Source: Xanthomonas melonis (GTDB lineage: Bacteria > Pseudomonadota > Gammaproteobacteria > Xanthomonadales > Xanthomonadaceae). Taken from it: a stretch of 64,000 nt of DNA. The notes beneath the pieces are model-generated. The model searched no databases. It saw only the letters and a program-made list of their open reading frames with translations, and was not told where the DNA came from. The translations under genes and the position numbers were made by a program. Below, in pieces: positions 48,581 through 58,971 of this stretch (its first letter is position 1; the number at the start of each line of letters is the position of its first letter). The stretch is taken from the NCBI RefSeq assembly GCF_020783655.1, contig NZ_JAJGQH010000011.1:1-64000 (forward strand). Reading direction: 5' to 3'.

Positions 48581-51460
48581 CTAGAACTTCAAGTCGACCC
48601 GCGCATACCAGAAGCGGCCACCGGGAATGTCGTAGGTAGACGCGTCATAGCCGTTGAGCGAGCATGACAGGCAGATCGGCGGGTCCTTGTCGAACACGTT
48701 GTTCAACCCGGCGGTGAGCTGCAGGCCCTTGAGCCAGTCGATGCGGTAGCCCACCTGTGCATCGTGGTAGGTGATCGCATCCAGCCGATTGGTGCCTTCG
48801 GTCGGGTTGGAACACACCGCGAATTCGACGGCATCGCCGCAACGCTCGGTGAGCTTGGAAATGTGGCGAGCCGTCCACGATGCGGTCCAGTTGCCCAGCG
48901 ACCAGTCCAGCACTGCGTTGCTGGTCCACTCGGGAATGGCGCTGTCCACCACTTCGATGCCCGGCCCCTGCGGTTGCCGCTGCCCTGCTGCGCCCAAGGC
49001 TTCGTAGCGACCCACGAAGGTGTTCTGCCAGGAGAGCTTGAAACGGCCCAATGCGCTTTCCGGCAGGGTCCAGAACAGGTCCACGTCCCAACCGTCGGTC
49101 TTGATCGAGCCCAGGTTGGTCAGGCGGTTGTTGAAGGTATTGATGCCGCCGGTGGACGCGCGCCCGATGCCGTCGCAGTACAGCGCATCCAGCGTGTCCA
49201 CGCACAGGTCCAGTTGTGTCTGCGCATTGATCGCCTGGATCGCGCCATCCACGTGGTGGCGATAGAACGTCACCTCCATGTCCAGCCGATCCGACCAGCT
49301 GGCATTGCTGGCGAAACCCGGGCTGAAGACGAAGCCGGCGCTGAAGCTGCGCGAGCGCTCCGGATCCAGCTGTTCGTTGCCACCGGTGGTGACCGAGATC
49401 TGCTGGTTGGCCTGCTGGTACCCACCCGGCACGCCGAGCGCAGCGCAGTTGGCGGCGCTGCCCCGTGGCGCAGTGCCGCCCAGGCCGATCGAACACGGAT
49501 CGGACAATTGCAGGTCGGCGCGCGCCGCCGAGCCGAACAGCTCGCCGATGGTCGGTGCACGGAAACCTTCGGCGTAGCTGGTGCGCAGCACCAGCTCGTC
49601 GGTGACCTGCCAGCGCAGGCCGTACTTGGGGGTGAACTCGCCGCCGAAGGTGGAATAGTCCGAATAGCGTCCGGCGATGTTCAGATCCAGCTTGTCGCCC
49701 AACGAAGAGTTGGCGAAGATCGGGATATTGAGTTCGAGATACGCTTCGTTGACGTCGTAACTGCCGGCCGTCGGCAACGACGGCACGCCGTTGTAGCGCC
49801 CGGCCACGGTGAGCGGATCGGGTTGATAGGAGCCTTCGTACTTGCGGTATTCGTAGCCGGTGGCGAACGAGACGGCGCCGCCGGGCAGCTGGAACAGCTC
49901 GCTGCTGAGGTTGGCGGTGAACAGGCTCAGTTCGTTCTGGCTGCGGTCGCGCACCACCGGCTGGATCCAGCGCAACATGTCCGGCGTGATGCTGCCGGCG
50001 CCGCTGAAGATGTCCAGCGGCACGCAGCCGGCCACCGCCGCGCAGGCGGCCGGATCGCCCAGCGCCAGATTGATGTTGTAGATGTTGTAGCTGCCGTAGT
50101 TGGTCTGTTCGGCCTTGTTCTTGCTGTACATGCCGTTGACATCCCAGTACCAGGTGCGCGCGCCGCCTTCGAAGCTGCCCACCAGCCCGGTGCCGACATA
50201 CTGCGTGTCCACCTGCTGCTCGTAGCGGCGCGGCCCGCCTTCCACCGGGCGCCGGCCGATCTGGATCAGATTGGTGGCCGAGTCCAGATCGAAGCCGAAC
50301 GGATTGAAGGGATTGAGCGCCGAAATCCGGATGTTGTCGGCCAGCGGATTGCCGGTGCCGGCGTCGGGGCCGAGGAAGATCGGTTCCGGTGCGGCCTGAT
50401 TGGTCGATTCGCGCCGGTTGCCCAGGGCCTTGACGTACCACTGCACATCGTCGGTGAAGTAGTAGCGGAACTGCGCGAACACGCCCTTGCGCTCGGACGG
50501 TGTCAGCAGCAGGTTCTGTTCGGCGAAGTTGTAACGGTCGGCGGTACCGAAGCAATGGTAGTCGTCGCTGCGCGTACAGCCGGCGCTGCCGTCGTAGCGG
50601 GGCGTGCCCACGCCGGCATTGGGGGTGAGGTTCTGGCGGACGCCGGTGGTGGGGTCGACGAACTGGAAGCGTCCGTCCGGCGTCGCCGAACTACCGAAGG
50701 TCAGCCCGGTGCCGGGAATCGGGAAGCGCGATTGCGCGCGGTCGCGCGCGTAGATCGGATCCTGCTTCACGTAGCTGGCGCCGAGGAACAGGCTGAAGTC
50801 CTCGCCGCTGGTGCCCCAGGCCAGGTCCACGCCCTGGTTGGCACCGTCGCCCTTGCCGTACTGGCCGTAGTTGAGCGTGACCTGCGCACCGTCGAAGCTG
50901 CGCCGGGTGATGATGTTGACCACGCCGGCGATCGCATCGGAACCGTACAGCGAGGAAGCGCCGTCTTCGAGTACTTCGATGCGCTCGACGATGGCCAGCG
51001 GGATGGTGTTGAGGTCGGTCGAGGAGCCCACGCCCGAGGCGGAGGATTCATTGACCCAACGGATGCCATCGACCAGCACCAGCACACGCTTGGAGCCGAG
51101 ATGGCGCAGATCCACCTGCGCCGAGCCCGCGCCCACGCCGCCGCCATCGGGCGGAAAGCCGAAGTTGCCGGAGGAATTGAACTTGGCATTGAGCGCCGAG
51201 CCGGACGCGGTGAGCTCCTGCAGCACTTCGCCGATCGAGGTCAGGCCGGTGCGCTCGATGTCGGCGCGATTGAGCGTCTGGATCGGCACCTGCCCTTGCA
51301 ACTCGGCGGTCTTGATGCGGGTACCGGTGACCTGCACGCTGTCGAGCGTACGCGTGGCCGGCGCGGCTTCGGGCTGCTGCGCCCAGGCGAGTGTGGGAAT
51401 CAGGCACAGCGACAACTGCACGGCCAGGCGCGACCGCGTTGGGCAAATCAGACGCTTCAT
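48581..51460 (-). CDS. TonB-dependent outer-membrane receptor 1
   Basis: A 959-residue TonB-dependent receptor with a signal peptide (cleaved after AWA-QQ). A TonB-box-like region follows ([12 protein letters not shown]), then the plug domain ([60 protein letters not shown]) and a 22-strand barrel that ends in the typical terminal aromatic [11 protein letters not shown]. The conserved 'plug' statement [12 protein letters not shown] is of the type found in Xanthomonas and Caulobacter receptors for peptides or complex organics, not in siderophore FecA types, but the ligand is unknown. It has no associated enzymes. Confidence 0.92.
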   Translation of the reverse strand: MKRLICPTRSRLAVQLSLCLIPTLAWAQQPEAAPATRTLDSVQVTGTRIKTAELQGQVPIQTLNRADIERTGLTSIGEVLQELTASGSALNAKFNSSGNFGFPPDGGGVGAGSAQVDLRHLGSKRVLVLVDGIRWVNESSASGVGSSTDLNTIPLAIVERIEVLEDGASSLYGSDAIAGVVNIITRRSFDGAQVTLNYGQYGKGDGANQGVDLAWGTSGEDFSLFLGASYVKQDPIYARDRAQSRFPIPGTGLTFGSSATPDGRFQFVDPTTGVRQNLTPNAGVGTPRYDGSAGCTRSDDYHCFGTADRYNFAEQNLLLTPSERKGVFAQFRYYFTDDVQWYVKALGNRRESTNQAAPEPIFLGPDAGTGNPLADNIRISALNPFNPFGFDLDSATNLIQIGRRPVEGGPRRYEQQVDTQYVGTGLVGSFEGGARTWYWDVNGMYSKNKAEQTNYGSYNIYNINLALGDPAACAAVAGCVPLDIFSGAGSITPDMLRWIQPVVRDRSQNELSLFTANLSSELFQLPGGAVSFATGYEYRKYEGSYQPDPLTVAGRYNGVPSLPTAGSYDVNEAYLELNIPIFANSSLGDKLDLNIAGRYSDYSTFGGEFTPKYGLRWQVTDELVLRTSYAEGFRAPTIGELFGSAARADLQLSDPCSIGLGGTAPRGSAANCAALGVPGGYQQANQQISVTTGGNEQLDPERSRSFSAGFVFSPGFASNASWSDRLDMEVTFYRHHVDGAIQAINAQTQLDLCVDTLDALYCDGIGRASTGGINTFNNRLTNLGSIKTDGWDVDLFWTLPESALGRFKLSWQNTFVGRYEALGAAGQRQPQGPGIEVVDSAIPEWTSNAVLDWSLGNWTASWTARHISKLTERCGDAVEFAVCSNPTEGTNRLDAITYHDAQVGYRIDWLKGLQLTAGLNNVFDKDPPICLSCSLNGYDASTYDIPGGRFWYARVDLKF

Positions 51461-51751
51461 CCTTTCTCTCTCCGGAAGGATTTGGTAAGTGTCCGCACGC
51501 CCCCGTGCCCTGCGGTCCGCCCCGAGTTTTAAATGAAACCTTAACGCTCCGCAATCGGGCGATGCAGCACTGCGATGCGCGTCGCAGTCATGGTCGGAGT
51601 ATCCCCGCCGTATTGAGGGGCGCAGGCCGCATGGATCCGCCCATCCGAGCGCAGCCTATGATCGATTGCAGCTCTGCCGTGCAACGCATGCGCTGCCGCC
51701 ACCATCGCGCGTTCACCTGGGCGCTCAGCCCTGCTTCGGTATCATCGCGCG

Positions 51752-53725
51752 ATGACCTCCGCCCCCCGTTTCGCTTCTCTCGTCGCCGGCGTGCTGTGCC
51801 TGTGCGGCACCGCCCTGCACGCGCAGGATCTCGACCCGCAATTGAGCGCGATGCGCGATGCGCTCGCCGCCGCCGAGCGCGGCCAGTCCGATCCCGCACA
51901 GCTCACCGCCCTGAGCCGCCATCCGTTGTATGGCTGGCTGGAGTTCGCCACGCTCAAGCGCGGTATCGACAACGTATCCAACGCGCAGGCGCAGGGTTTC
52001 CTGCAACGTTACGCCGGCCAGCCGGTGGCAGAGAGCTTCCGCAGCGTCTGGCTGCCGGCGCTGGCGCGTCGGCAGGACTGGAATGCCCTGCTGGCCAATT
52101 GGAAGACCACCGACAACATCGGCCTGCGCTGCGCGCAGCTGACCGCGCGGCAGGCAACCGGCAAGCTGGATGCGCAGTGGAGCCGCGACGCGCTCACCCT
52201 GTGGCGCAACGGCAAGGCCTTGCCCGATGCCTGCGACCCGATGCTCGCAACCCTGGAATCGCGCGGCGAGCTGACGCCTGCGCTGCGTTGGGAGCGTGTG
52301 GAGGCGGCCGCCGATGCGCAGCAGCCTGCGATCATGCGCACCGCCGCACGCGGTCTACCGGCCGCCGATCTGGCGCTGGCCAACGACTACGCCGCGTTTC
52401 TCGACAAGGTCCACCCGCGTGCACTGGGCTGGCCCAAGAGCGAGCGCAGCCGCCGCATCGCCGTCGATGGCCTGGCCAAGCTGGCCAAGAGCGACCCGGA
52501 CGCGGCCGAACAACAATTGCCGCAGCTCGCTGGCGCCCTGGATTTCAGCCAGGCGCAACGCGGGCAAGTGCTGTATCAGATCGCGCTGTGGACGGTGGCC
52601 TCGTACCTGCCGGATTCGGCACGCCGGCTCAACGCGGTACCCGACGCCGCTTACGACGAGCGCCTGCACGAATGGCGGGCGCGCGAGGCAATGGCGCGCG
52701 GCGACTGGCCGGCGGCGCTGGCCGCGATCCGCAAGATGCCGGCCACCCAGCGCGCCGATTCGCGCTGGCAATATTTCGAAGCGCGCCTGACCGAGAAGAC
52801 CGGCTCGGCCGCAGCCGCACAACCGCTGTACCGCGCCGCCGCGCAGTCACCCACCTTCCATGGCTTCCTCGCTGCCGACCGCCTGCGCCAGCCGTACCGG
52901 ATCTGCCCGTGGGAGCCCAAGGACAGCCCGCAGGCCAAGGCTGCAGTGGCGCGTGACCCGGCATTGACCCGTGCGATTGCGTTGTTCCAGATCGATCGCC
53001 CCGGTTGGGCGGTGGCCGAATGGAACGATGCCGCCAGCCGTTTCGACGACACCCAGCGTCGCCTGGCAGTGGAAGTGGCCAGCGACAACGGCTGGTTCGA
53101 CCGCGCGGTGTTCGCGCTCGGCAAGCAACCGGACGAACAGCGCCTGTATGCGCTGCGCTTCCCGCTGCACCACGACGACAGCATCCGCCGCGAGGCTGCC
53201 AGGAATGCGATCGATCCGGCGTGGGTGGCGGCGGAGATCCGCGCCGAAAGCATCTTCAACCCGCGCGCGCGCTCGCCGGCCAACGCGATGGGCCTGATGC
53301 AGGTGTTGCCGGGCACCGGTGCGGCCGTGGCCAAGGGCATCGCCCTTCCCGGTTACGCGGGTGCGGCCAGCCTGTACGAGCCGGAGACCAATATCGCCAT
53401 CGGCACCGCCTACCTGCGTCAGTTGCTCAACACCTACGGGCTGCCGTATCTCACCATCGCCGCCTACAACGCCGGGCCGGGCCCGACCGGCCGCTGGCAG
53501 TCGCAACGGCCGAACTTCGACCCGGATTTCTGGATCGAAACCATCAGCTACAAGGAAACGCGCGACTATGTCGCGCGCGTGCTGGCCTTCAGCGTGATCT
53601 ACGACTGGCGACTCAACGGCGACATGCTGCCGCTGAGCGACCGCTTGATGGGCAAGCTGGTGGACAAGCGCCAGAAGCCGGTGTGTACGCCAGGCCAGGC
53701 GACCAATAACGCGGCGCAGGACTAA
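51752..53725 (+). CDS. slt: Soluble lytic murein transglycosylase (Slt70 type)
   Basis: Cleaves peptidoglycan glycosidic bonds giving anhydromuramyl products in the periplasm. The 657-residue protein has a signal peptide (ending LHA-QD), a long alpha-helical U- and L-domain region (about 30-470) and the C-terminal lysozyme-like domain with the catalytic glutamate at about residue 498 in EIRAESIFNP, followed by MGLMQVLPGT and the AYNAGPGPTGRW segment. Size and order fit Slt70. It is divergent from TonB receptor 1, 291 bp apart. Confidence 0.94.
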   Translation: MTSAPRFASLVAGVLCLCGTALHAQDLDPQLSAMRDALAAAERGQSDPAQLTALSRHPLYGWLEFATLKRGIDNVSNAQAQGFLQRYAGQPVAESFRSVWLPALARRQDWNALLANWKTTDNIGLRCAQLTARQATGKLDAQWSRDALTLWRNGKALPDACDPMLATLESRGELTPALRWERVEAAADAQQPAIMRTAARGLPAADLALANDYAAFLDKVHPRALGWPKSERSRRIAVDGLAKLAKSDPDAAEQQLPQLAGALDFSQAQRGQVLYQIALWTVASYLPDSARRLNAVPDAAYDERLHEWRAREAMARGDWPAALAAIRKMPATQRADSRWQYFEARLTEKTGSAAAAQPLYRAAAQSPTFHGFLAADRLRQPYRICPWEPKDSPQAKAAVARDPALTRAIALFQIDRPGWAVAEWNDAASRFDDTQRRLAVEVASDNGWFDRAVFALGKQPDEQRLYALRFPLHHDDSIRREAARNAIDPAWVAAEIRAESIFNPRARSPANAMGLMQVLPGTGAAVAKGIALPGYAGAASLYEPETNIAIGTAYLRQLLNTYGLPYLTIAAYNAGPGPTGRWQSQRPNFDPDFWIETISYKETRDYVARVLAFSVIYDWRLNGDMLPLSDRLMGKLVDKRQKPVCTPGQATNNAAQD

Positions 53726-53960
53726 GCTCCCAATCAGCCGCCGAGCATTGCGGCCGGATGAGGTGATCGTGCTTGCGCGGTTGCGCGTGGTTGTCTTGGC
53801 CTGGGGCGCAAGCTAGGCGATGCCGCTCTGGTACTTGCCTTTCGTTCTCTCCTAAGCTTCGGGCTTTGAGGCTTCAGGCTCTGAGGCTCTGAGGCCAATC
53901 AAGATTTTCCGTCGTTGCGTTGTTCGGTGCATCGAAGGCTCGGGTCGTCGAGGGGAGCGA

Positions 53961-54056
53961 TGCCCTCACCGCTTGCGGGACACGCCGTGAATCCGTCCCT
54001 GGAGGCTCGGTGGCGGCATCCGTGCCGCCACACGGTCCCGCAGCCGGCAAGGGCAC
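53961..54056 (-). repeat. Diverged, inverted relative of the 150-bp repeat
   Basis: Part of the 640-bp gene-free stretch 53726-54363. Read on the minus strand it follows the same plan as the 150-bp repeat: a CCTTGCC..GCGGGACC arm, a GGCGGCAC-GGATGCCGCC centre, a GAGCCTCCAGGGACG segment and a GGCGTGTCCCGC arm. Sequence identity is limited to these blocks. Just upstream (53850-53893) is a short run of GGCTCTGAGG-type tandem repeats. Confidence 0.6.
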
Positions 54057-54172
54057 CGCACCAGGATGTTGGTCGGTGGCCGCGTGAAAAGCTGTCTGTC
54101 GGCGACGTGCATTGGACGTTGAACCGGCGCATCAGTAGCCAACAATACGAAACACGCATAGCTCTTGACCAC

Positions 54173-54322
54173 GCACACCGACCATCCCGACTGGTCCTTG
54201 CCCGCTCACCGTCGCGGGACCTTACGCGGCATGGATGCCGCGTAAGAGCCTACAGGGACGTACTTGCGGCGTGTCCTGCGATGGTGGGCGGGCAAGGGCC
54301 CTGCAGCCAAGCCGTGGATCAG
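54173..54322. repeat. 150-bp palindromic interspersed repeat, copy 2
   Basis: Aligns without gaps to 48395-54322's first copy at 48395-48544, with scattered substitutions. The inner perfect 12-bp palindrome CTTACGCGGCAT / ATGCCGCGTAAG is unchanged. It ends 41 bp before the cca start codon. Confidence 0.85.
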
Positions 54323-54363
54323 TCGCCCTACGACGCGCGCAGCGCATCGGGCATCATGTGCGG

Positions 54364-55596
54364 ATGAAGATCTATCTCGTTGGCGGCGCCGTCCGCGATG
54401 CCTTGCTCGGCCTGCCGGCCGGCGACCGCGACTGGGTGGTGGTCGGTGCCGATCAGGCGCAGATGCAGGCGCAGGGATTCAAACCGGTGGGCAAGGATTT
54501 CCCGGTATTCCTGCACCCACGCAGCGGCGAGGAATATGCACTGGCGCGCACCGAGCGCAAGTCCGGCCGCGGCTATCGCGGCTTCGTGGTGGACGCCGAT
54601 CCCTCGGTAACGCTGGAAGAAGACCTGCTGCGCCGCGATTTCACCATCAATGCGATTGCCCGCGACGAGGACAGCGGTGCGTTGGTGGACCCGTATGGCG
54701 GTGCGCGCGATCTGCAGGCGCGCGTGCTGCGGCATGTGGGGCCGGCATTTATCGAAGATCCGGTGCGCGTGCTGCGTGCGGCACGCTTCATGGCGCGTTT
54801 TGCCGCACTCGGCTTCACGCTGGCACCGGAGACCGCGGCATTGATGCGCCAGATGGCAGCCAGTGGCGAATTGGACAGCCTGGTACCGGAACGGGTCTGG
54901 CAGGAACTGCGCCGCGCGTTGACCTGCGCACAACCATCGGCCTTCCTGCACACGCTGCACGACACCGATGCGCTGCGCGTGATCCTGCCGGAAATCGATG
55001 CGCTGTACGGCGTGCCGCAACGTGCGGAATTCCATCCGGAGGTCGACACCGGCATCCACCAGGAGATGGTCAGCGACATGGCCGCACGCCTGGCACCGGG
55101 CGATGCGCTGATCGGCTTCGCTGCGCTGACTCACGACCTGGGCAAGGCATTGACGCCGCCAGAGCAATGGCCGCGCCACCTCATGCACGAGCAGCGCGGC
55201 GTCGCGCCGCTGCAGGCGCTCTGCGAACGGCTCAAGGTGCCGCAGGACTACCGCCAGCTTGCCATCACCGCCTGCCGCGAGCATCTCAACGTGCATCGCC
55301 TGTCCGAACTGCGCAACAGCACCGTCCATGAATTACTGGTGCGCTGCGACGGTTTTCGTCGGCCCGAGCGCATCGCCCAACTGGCGCTGGTCTGCGAGGC
55401 CGACAAGCGTGGACGTTTGGGCAGCGAAGACGCCGGCTATCCCCAGGGCGAGCAGCTCAGGCAACTGCATGCCGCCGCGCTCGCCATCAATGCACGCGAC
55501 CTGGCAGCGACCGGATTGCAGGGCCCGCAGATCGGCGATGCCCTGGCCAAGGCGCGTATTGCCGCGATTGCGGCCCTGCGCAACCGTGACGGGTAG
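54364..55596 (+). CDS. cca: CCA tRNA nucleotidyltransferase with HD domain
   Basis: Adds or repairs the CCA end of tRNAs without a template. The 410-residue class II nucleotidyltransferase starts [20 protein letters not shown] with the GGxxRD motif, has the DRDW catalytic aspartates, [10 protein letters not shown], and an [20 protein letters not shown] helical region. A C-terminal HD phosphohydrolase domain ([17 protein letters not shown]) is present, as in the gammaproteobacterial bifunctional type. The ATG at 54364 gives the conserved N-terminus. The 150-bp repeat lies immediately upstream, so the promoter must be inside or very close to it. Confidence 0.95.
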   Translation: MKIYLVGGAVRDALLGLPAGDRDWVVVGADQAQMQAQGFKPVGKDFPVFLHPRSGEEYALARTERKSGRGYRGFVVDADPSVTLEEDLLRRDFTINAIARDEDSGALVDPYGGARDLQARVLRHVGPAFIEDPVRVLRAARFMARFAALGFTLAPETAALMRQMAASGELDSLVPERVWQELRRALTCAQPSAFLHTLHDTDALRVILPEIDALYGVPQRAEFHPEVDTGIHQEMVSDMAARLAPGDALIGFAALTHDLGKALTPPEQWPRHLMHEQRGVAPLQALCERLKVPQDYRQLAITACREHLNVHRLSELRNSTVHELLVRCDGFRRPERIAQLALVCEADKRGRLGSEDAGYPQGEQLRQLHAAALAINARDLAATGLQGPQIGDALAKARIAAIAALRNRDG

Positions 55597-55669
55597 CGCG
55601 GGCCAGCCGCGGTGAGCGGCGTACGCGCTGCACACTGCAGCGGCTGCGGTGCGCAGCCGCCCGGCCCAT

Positions 55670-58483
55670 TCACAGCTTGAAATTCAGGCTCAGCATGAAG
55701 GAACGGCCGTTCTTGTAGAGGTAGTACGGCTGGTTCTTGTTGCCGATGTAGCTGAAGTAGGTTTCGTCCAGCAGATTGGTGGCTTCCAGCGCCACCCGCA
55801 GCCGCTCGGTGGCCTGGTAACCGAACGAAGCGTCGAGCTGGGTGAAGGCGTCGGTCATCTGCTGGCCGTTGAGCCGGCCGATCTGGGTGAAGTACTCCGA
55901 GCGCCAGCCCAGGTTCACCCGCGCACTCCACTTGCCCTGCTCGTAGTACGGGCTGATGTTGTAGGCGTTGCGCGAGTTGTACGGCAGGCTATAGTCGCCA
56001 TCGGTGTTGGCGTCGGAATAGGTGTAGTTGGCCACCACGCCGAAGCCGTTGCCGAAGTTGTGCTGCAGGTTGAGCGCCACGCCCTGCACCTTGGCATCGC
56101 CGGCATTGGTGGGCACCGAGGTCTGGTAGGTGCTCGATCCACCGGTGGCGTTGTTGAAGAACACCCGGTCCTGCACGGTGGTGAGGATGTAGTTGGAAAT
56201 GTCGCGCGAGAAGAATTCGGCGCTGAGCAGGCTGCTGTCGGCGAAGTACCATTCCAGCGATGCGCCCAGGTTGGTGGACTCGTACGGACTCAGGCCGGGG
56301 TTGCCGGTGGAAGCGGTCAAAGTGGTGTCGTCGGTGGCCACGTACGGGGTCATGTTGGTGTAGCGCGGCCGCGCGATGACCTTGGACGCGGCAAACCGCA
56401 GCATCAGGTCGTCGCGCAGGTCATAGGCGATATTGAAGGCCGGCAACCACTTGCCGTAGCTGCTGAGAAAGTTGACCGGCGTGTAGCTGCCGCCCGGCGC
56501 ATAGCTGAAGCCATCGGTGGAATCACGCGTATGCACGTAGCGCACGCCGATGTTGCCGCGATAGCGCTCGCCGGAGAAGTTGCCCTGCAGGAACCAGGCG
56601 CGGTTCTGTTCCTCGATGCTGTAATTGCCGGCGTAGCTGATCGGCAGGCCCGCATCGCCTTCCAGGCCACCGATGTAGCGGCCGATCGCGCCACGGCCGA
56701 TGGTGGCCCAGCGTTGCATGTCGGCGCTGGTGGACAAGCCATCCAGGTACCCGGACGGAGTGATGCCTGGCGAGAAATCCGCCAGCGTGCTGCCGTCGTT
56801 CGGCGCCCAGGTGCGGCTGTAAGACGACTGCCCGGTGGCATGGTTGGTGAGCTTGATGCCGGTGAGGATCTGGGTGAACGGCCCCCACTCCACTGCGTGA
56901 TCGAAGTCCATTTGCAGGTAACGCTCCTTGTCGTACTGCGGGCTGTGGCTGGCGGAGACGTTGTTGAGCTGCATCGCCGCCGTATTGGTGGGATCGGTGC
57001 TGTAGTCCATCGCGGTGCGGCGCCCGTCGATGGTGTAGCTGTAGCCGGCCAGGTTGCGGAACTGGATGCCGTAGATGCGCTCGGCACCGCCCTGCGAGCT
57101 GGTGTACCCGACCTGGCTGGAGGCGTTCCAGCCATCGCCATGCCAGTCGGCGCGCAGTTGGATGCTGCCGGTGCTGACATCGCTGTTGCGCAGGTACCCA
57201 TCCAGGAAGGTGGTGGACCGATCGCCGAAGGTGCCCGAGGTGGCTACGCCGTTCTCGAAGCCCAGCGCCTGCGCATCGCCTGGATTGGATCCCCAGTAGC
57301 CGTAGCGGCTCTGGTTGTAGTTGTCGAAGTTCTCGGTGACATACAGACCGGTCAGGTTGAGCTCGAAGTCGGCATCGGGCTTCCACTGCAATGCGGCGCT
57401 GATGCCATCGCGTTTGCGTGTCTGCTGGAATAGCGCGGTGTTGATCGAGGTGGGAAACACGCCGGTGTTGTTACCGACCACCGCAGGCGGAAACGCAGCA
57501 CCGGCGACATCGTCGTAACCGAAGATCTCCACACCTTCGCGGCGCAGCACACGCTGCGAATGCATCACCGAGGTCAGCACGCCGAAGGTTTCGTCCTGGT
57601 TCTTCCAGCTGTAGAGCGCGGAGGCGTTCGGCTTGCCCTCGTCGGAGCGATCGTTGTACCCGTAGCTCACTGTCCCGGTGAGCGTATTGCGATCGAGCTC
57701 CAGCGGCTTGCGCGTGTGCACGATCACGGTGCCGCCGATCGAACCTTCGTCGATGCGCGCTTCGGGGGTCTTGTAGACCTCCATCAGCCCCACCACTTCC
57801 GGTGCCAGGGTGCTGTAGTTGAACGAGCGGCTATCCGGGTCGTTGGGATCGCCGCCCCAGCTGGTGGAGGCAATGGTCTGGCCGTTGAGCAGCACGCGGT
57901 TGAGCGCCGGATCGGTTCCCAGGATGCTGACCTTCTCGCCTTCACCGAATTGGCGATCCACGGTAATGCCGGAGAGCCGCGACAGGGATTCGGCCACATT
58001 GGTATCGGGGAACTTGCCGATGTCTTCGGCACTGATCGCATCCACGATCGCATCGGCATTGCGCTTGACGTTGAGCGCCTTGCCCAGGCTGGCCTGGTAG
58101 CCAACGACCTTGATTTCGTCCAGCGTGGACACCGATGGATTGGTCGGCGGCTGTTGCTGCGTGGATGCGGAAACGGGCGGTTGCTGGGCGGCGGAGGATG
58201 CCGGCGACTGTTGCGCAAGTGCCGGAAACGCCGCCGCGCCAGTCAGGGCAGCGCCACCGAGCAGCAGCGTGCGCACCGCCGCGCTCAAGCGGGCGTGTCG
58301 TGGCGAGCGCCGCCACGCGACCTCGCCCGACCGGGCATTGCATGGCTGTACCGTGCTGGCGACAACGTTGCCCGGCGAGCGCCGTGCAGGGGCGCGCTGT
58401 GTCGCGGCACAGAGGCGACCGGATGCAGCGCAAAGGATGGAGTTTGCAGAGACAGACAGCGGTAGCAGGCAGGGAAGCGGCAT
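55670..58483 (-). CDS. TonB-dependent outer-membrane receptor 2, linked to the N-acetylglucosamine genes
   Basis: A 937-residue TonB-dependent receptor. A recognisable signal (AAVRTLLLGGAALTGAAAF, ending ALA-QQ near residue 91) is preceded by about 65 unusual residues rich in Arg, Cys and Ala, so the true start may be internal or the extension may be an uncorrected frame. A low-complexity QQ/PP spacer precedes the TonB box LDEIKVVGY, then the plug (ADAIVDAISAEDIGKFPDTN, VSILGTDPALNRVLLNGQTI, IDEGSIGGTVIVHTRKPL) of the carbohydrate-receptor type. The terminal MLSLNFKL closes the barrel. It lies next to the nag operon and has a NagR-like box in its upstream region, so GlcNAc or chito-oligosaccharide uptake is the likely role. 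Confidence 0.9.
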   Translation of the reverse strand: MPLPCLLPLSVSANSILCAASGRLCAATQRAPARRSPGNVVASTVQPCNARSGEVAWRRSPRHARLSAAVRTLLLGGAALTGAAAFPALAQQSPASSAAQQPPVSASTQQQPPTNPSVSTLDEIKVVGYQASLGKALNVKRNADAIVDAISAEDIGKFPDTNVAESLSRLSGITVDRQFGEGEKVSILGTDPALNRVLLNGQTIASTSWGGDPNDPDSRSFNYSTLAPEVVGLMEVYKTPEARIDEGSIGGTVIVHTRKPLELDRNTLTGTVSYGYNDRSDEGKPNASALYSWKNQDETFGVLTSVMHSQRVLRREGVEIFGYDDVAGAAFPPAVVGNNTGVFPTSINTALFQQTRKRDGISAALQWKPDADFELNLTGLYVTENFDNYNQSRYGYWGSNPGDAQALGFENGVATSGTFGDRSTTFLDGYLRNSDVSTGSIQLRADWHGDGWNASSQVGYTSSQGGAERIYGIQFRNLAGYSYTIDGRRTAMDYSTDPTNTAAMQLNNVSASHSPQYDKERYLQMDFDHAVEWGPFTQILTGIKLTNHATGQSSYSRTWAPNDGSTLADFSPGITPSGYLDGLSTSADMQRWATIGRGAIGRYIGGLEGDAGLPISYAGNYSIEEQNRAWFLQGNFSGERYRGNIGVRYVHTRDSTDGFSYAPGGSYTPVNFLSSYGKWLPAFNIAYDLRDDLMLRFAASKVIARPRYTNMTPYVATDDTTLTASTGNPGLSPYESTNLGASLEWYFADSSLLSAEFFSRDISNYILTTVQDRVFFNNATGGSSTYQTSVPTNAGDAKVQGVALNLQHNFGNGFGVVANYTYSDANTDGDYSLPYNSRNAYNISPYYEQGKWSARVNLGWRSEYFTQIGRLNGQQMTDAFTQLDASFGYQATERLRVALEATNLLDETYFSYIGNKNQPYYLYKNGRSFMLSLNFKL

Positions 58484-58971
58484 TGCATTGACCTCGTGGC
58501 AAAGACGTCAGGTCGCAACCGTCCGGTTGCGCTGGCGCGCGCGTTGCGCGCCACGCTGCGATCCGCCCCCTGTGCCAGACCGCAAGCAACGATCCGCATG
58601 ACCCCATCGGTACACGGATCCAAACGCAAGGCCGATCATGGTCGGCCAGCGAGATGTGATCGAACGGAAGAGATTTCCTATTCGTTGACAACGTTATCAG
58701 CGAAGGTGCCTTCCGCCAGTGCGGCTGTCAACCCGGAAACGAGCGCGTATCCACGTTGTGCGGAAAACGCCGTCCTGCACGACGACAATGGAATGACCAC
58801 GTGATCGCGATCGCATTCACTGACACAGGTGTGCAGTGCACTGCGCCTGAAACGTCGCCCCCGTAAGGCTGCGCACTGAAATGTTTCGCCGCGTGGTGCA
58901 GACAATCCCTTCTTCACGAGGTCCCTTCCGTTCCCCATGCCCAGCGCACACCTTGCCTGCGTCAGCTGCTC
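58484..58971. other. Gene-free region upstream of TonB receptor 2
   Basis: A 488-bp stretch between the receptor start and the end of nagA. It contains the NagR-like box at 58686-58699 and otherwise nothing I can identify. An open frame at 58678-58938 looks accidental. Confidence 0.5.
58686..58699. promoter_or_regulatory. NagR-like operator
   Basis: TGACAACGTTATCA is a near-perfect 14-bp palindrome (one mismatched pair) that fits the TGACARCGYTGTCA core known for LacI-family NagR regulators of GlcNAc genes. It overlaps a possible -35 (TTGTCA on the minus strand) about 200 bp before the receptor start. Confidence 0.7.

Noticed and set aside
48764-51532. 922-residue plus-strand frame across TonB receptor 1
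   Set aside because: Antisense shadow; the receptor on the minus strand has signal peptide, plug and terminal aromatic residue.
58811-58845. TGACACAGGTGTGCA as a second NagR box
   Set aside because: Its half-sites do not fit the TGACARCGYTGTCA core and it lies on the far side of the first box.
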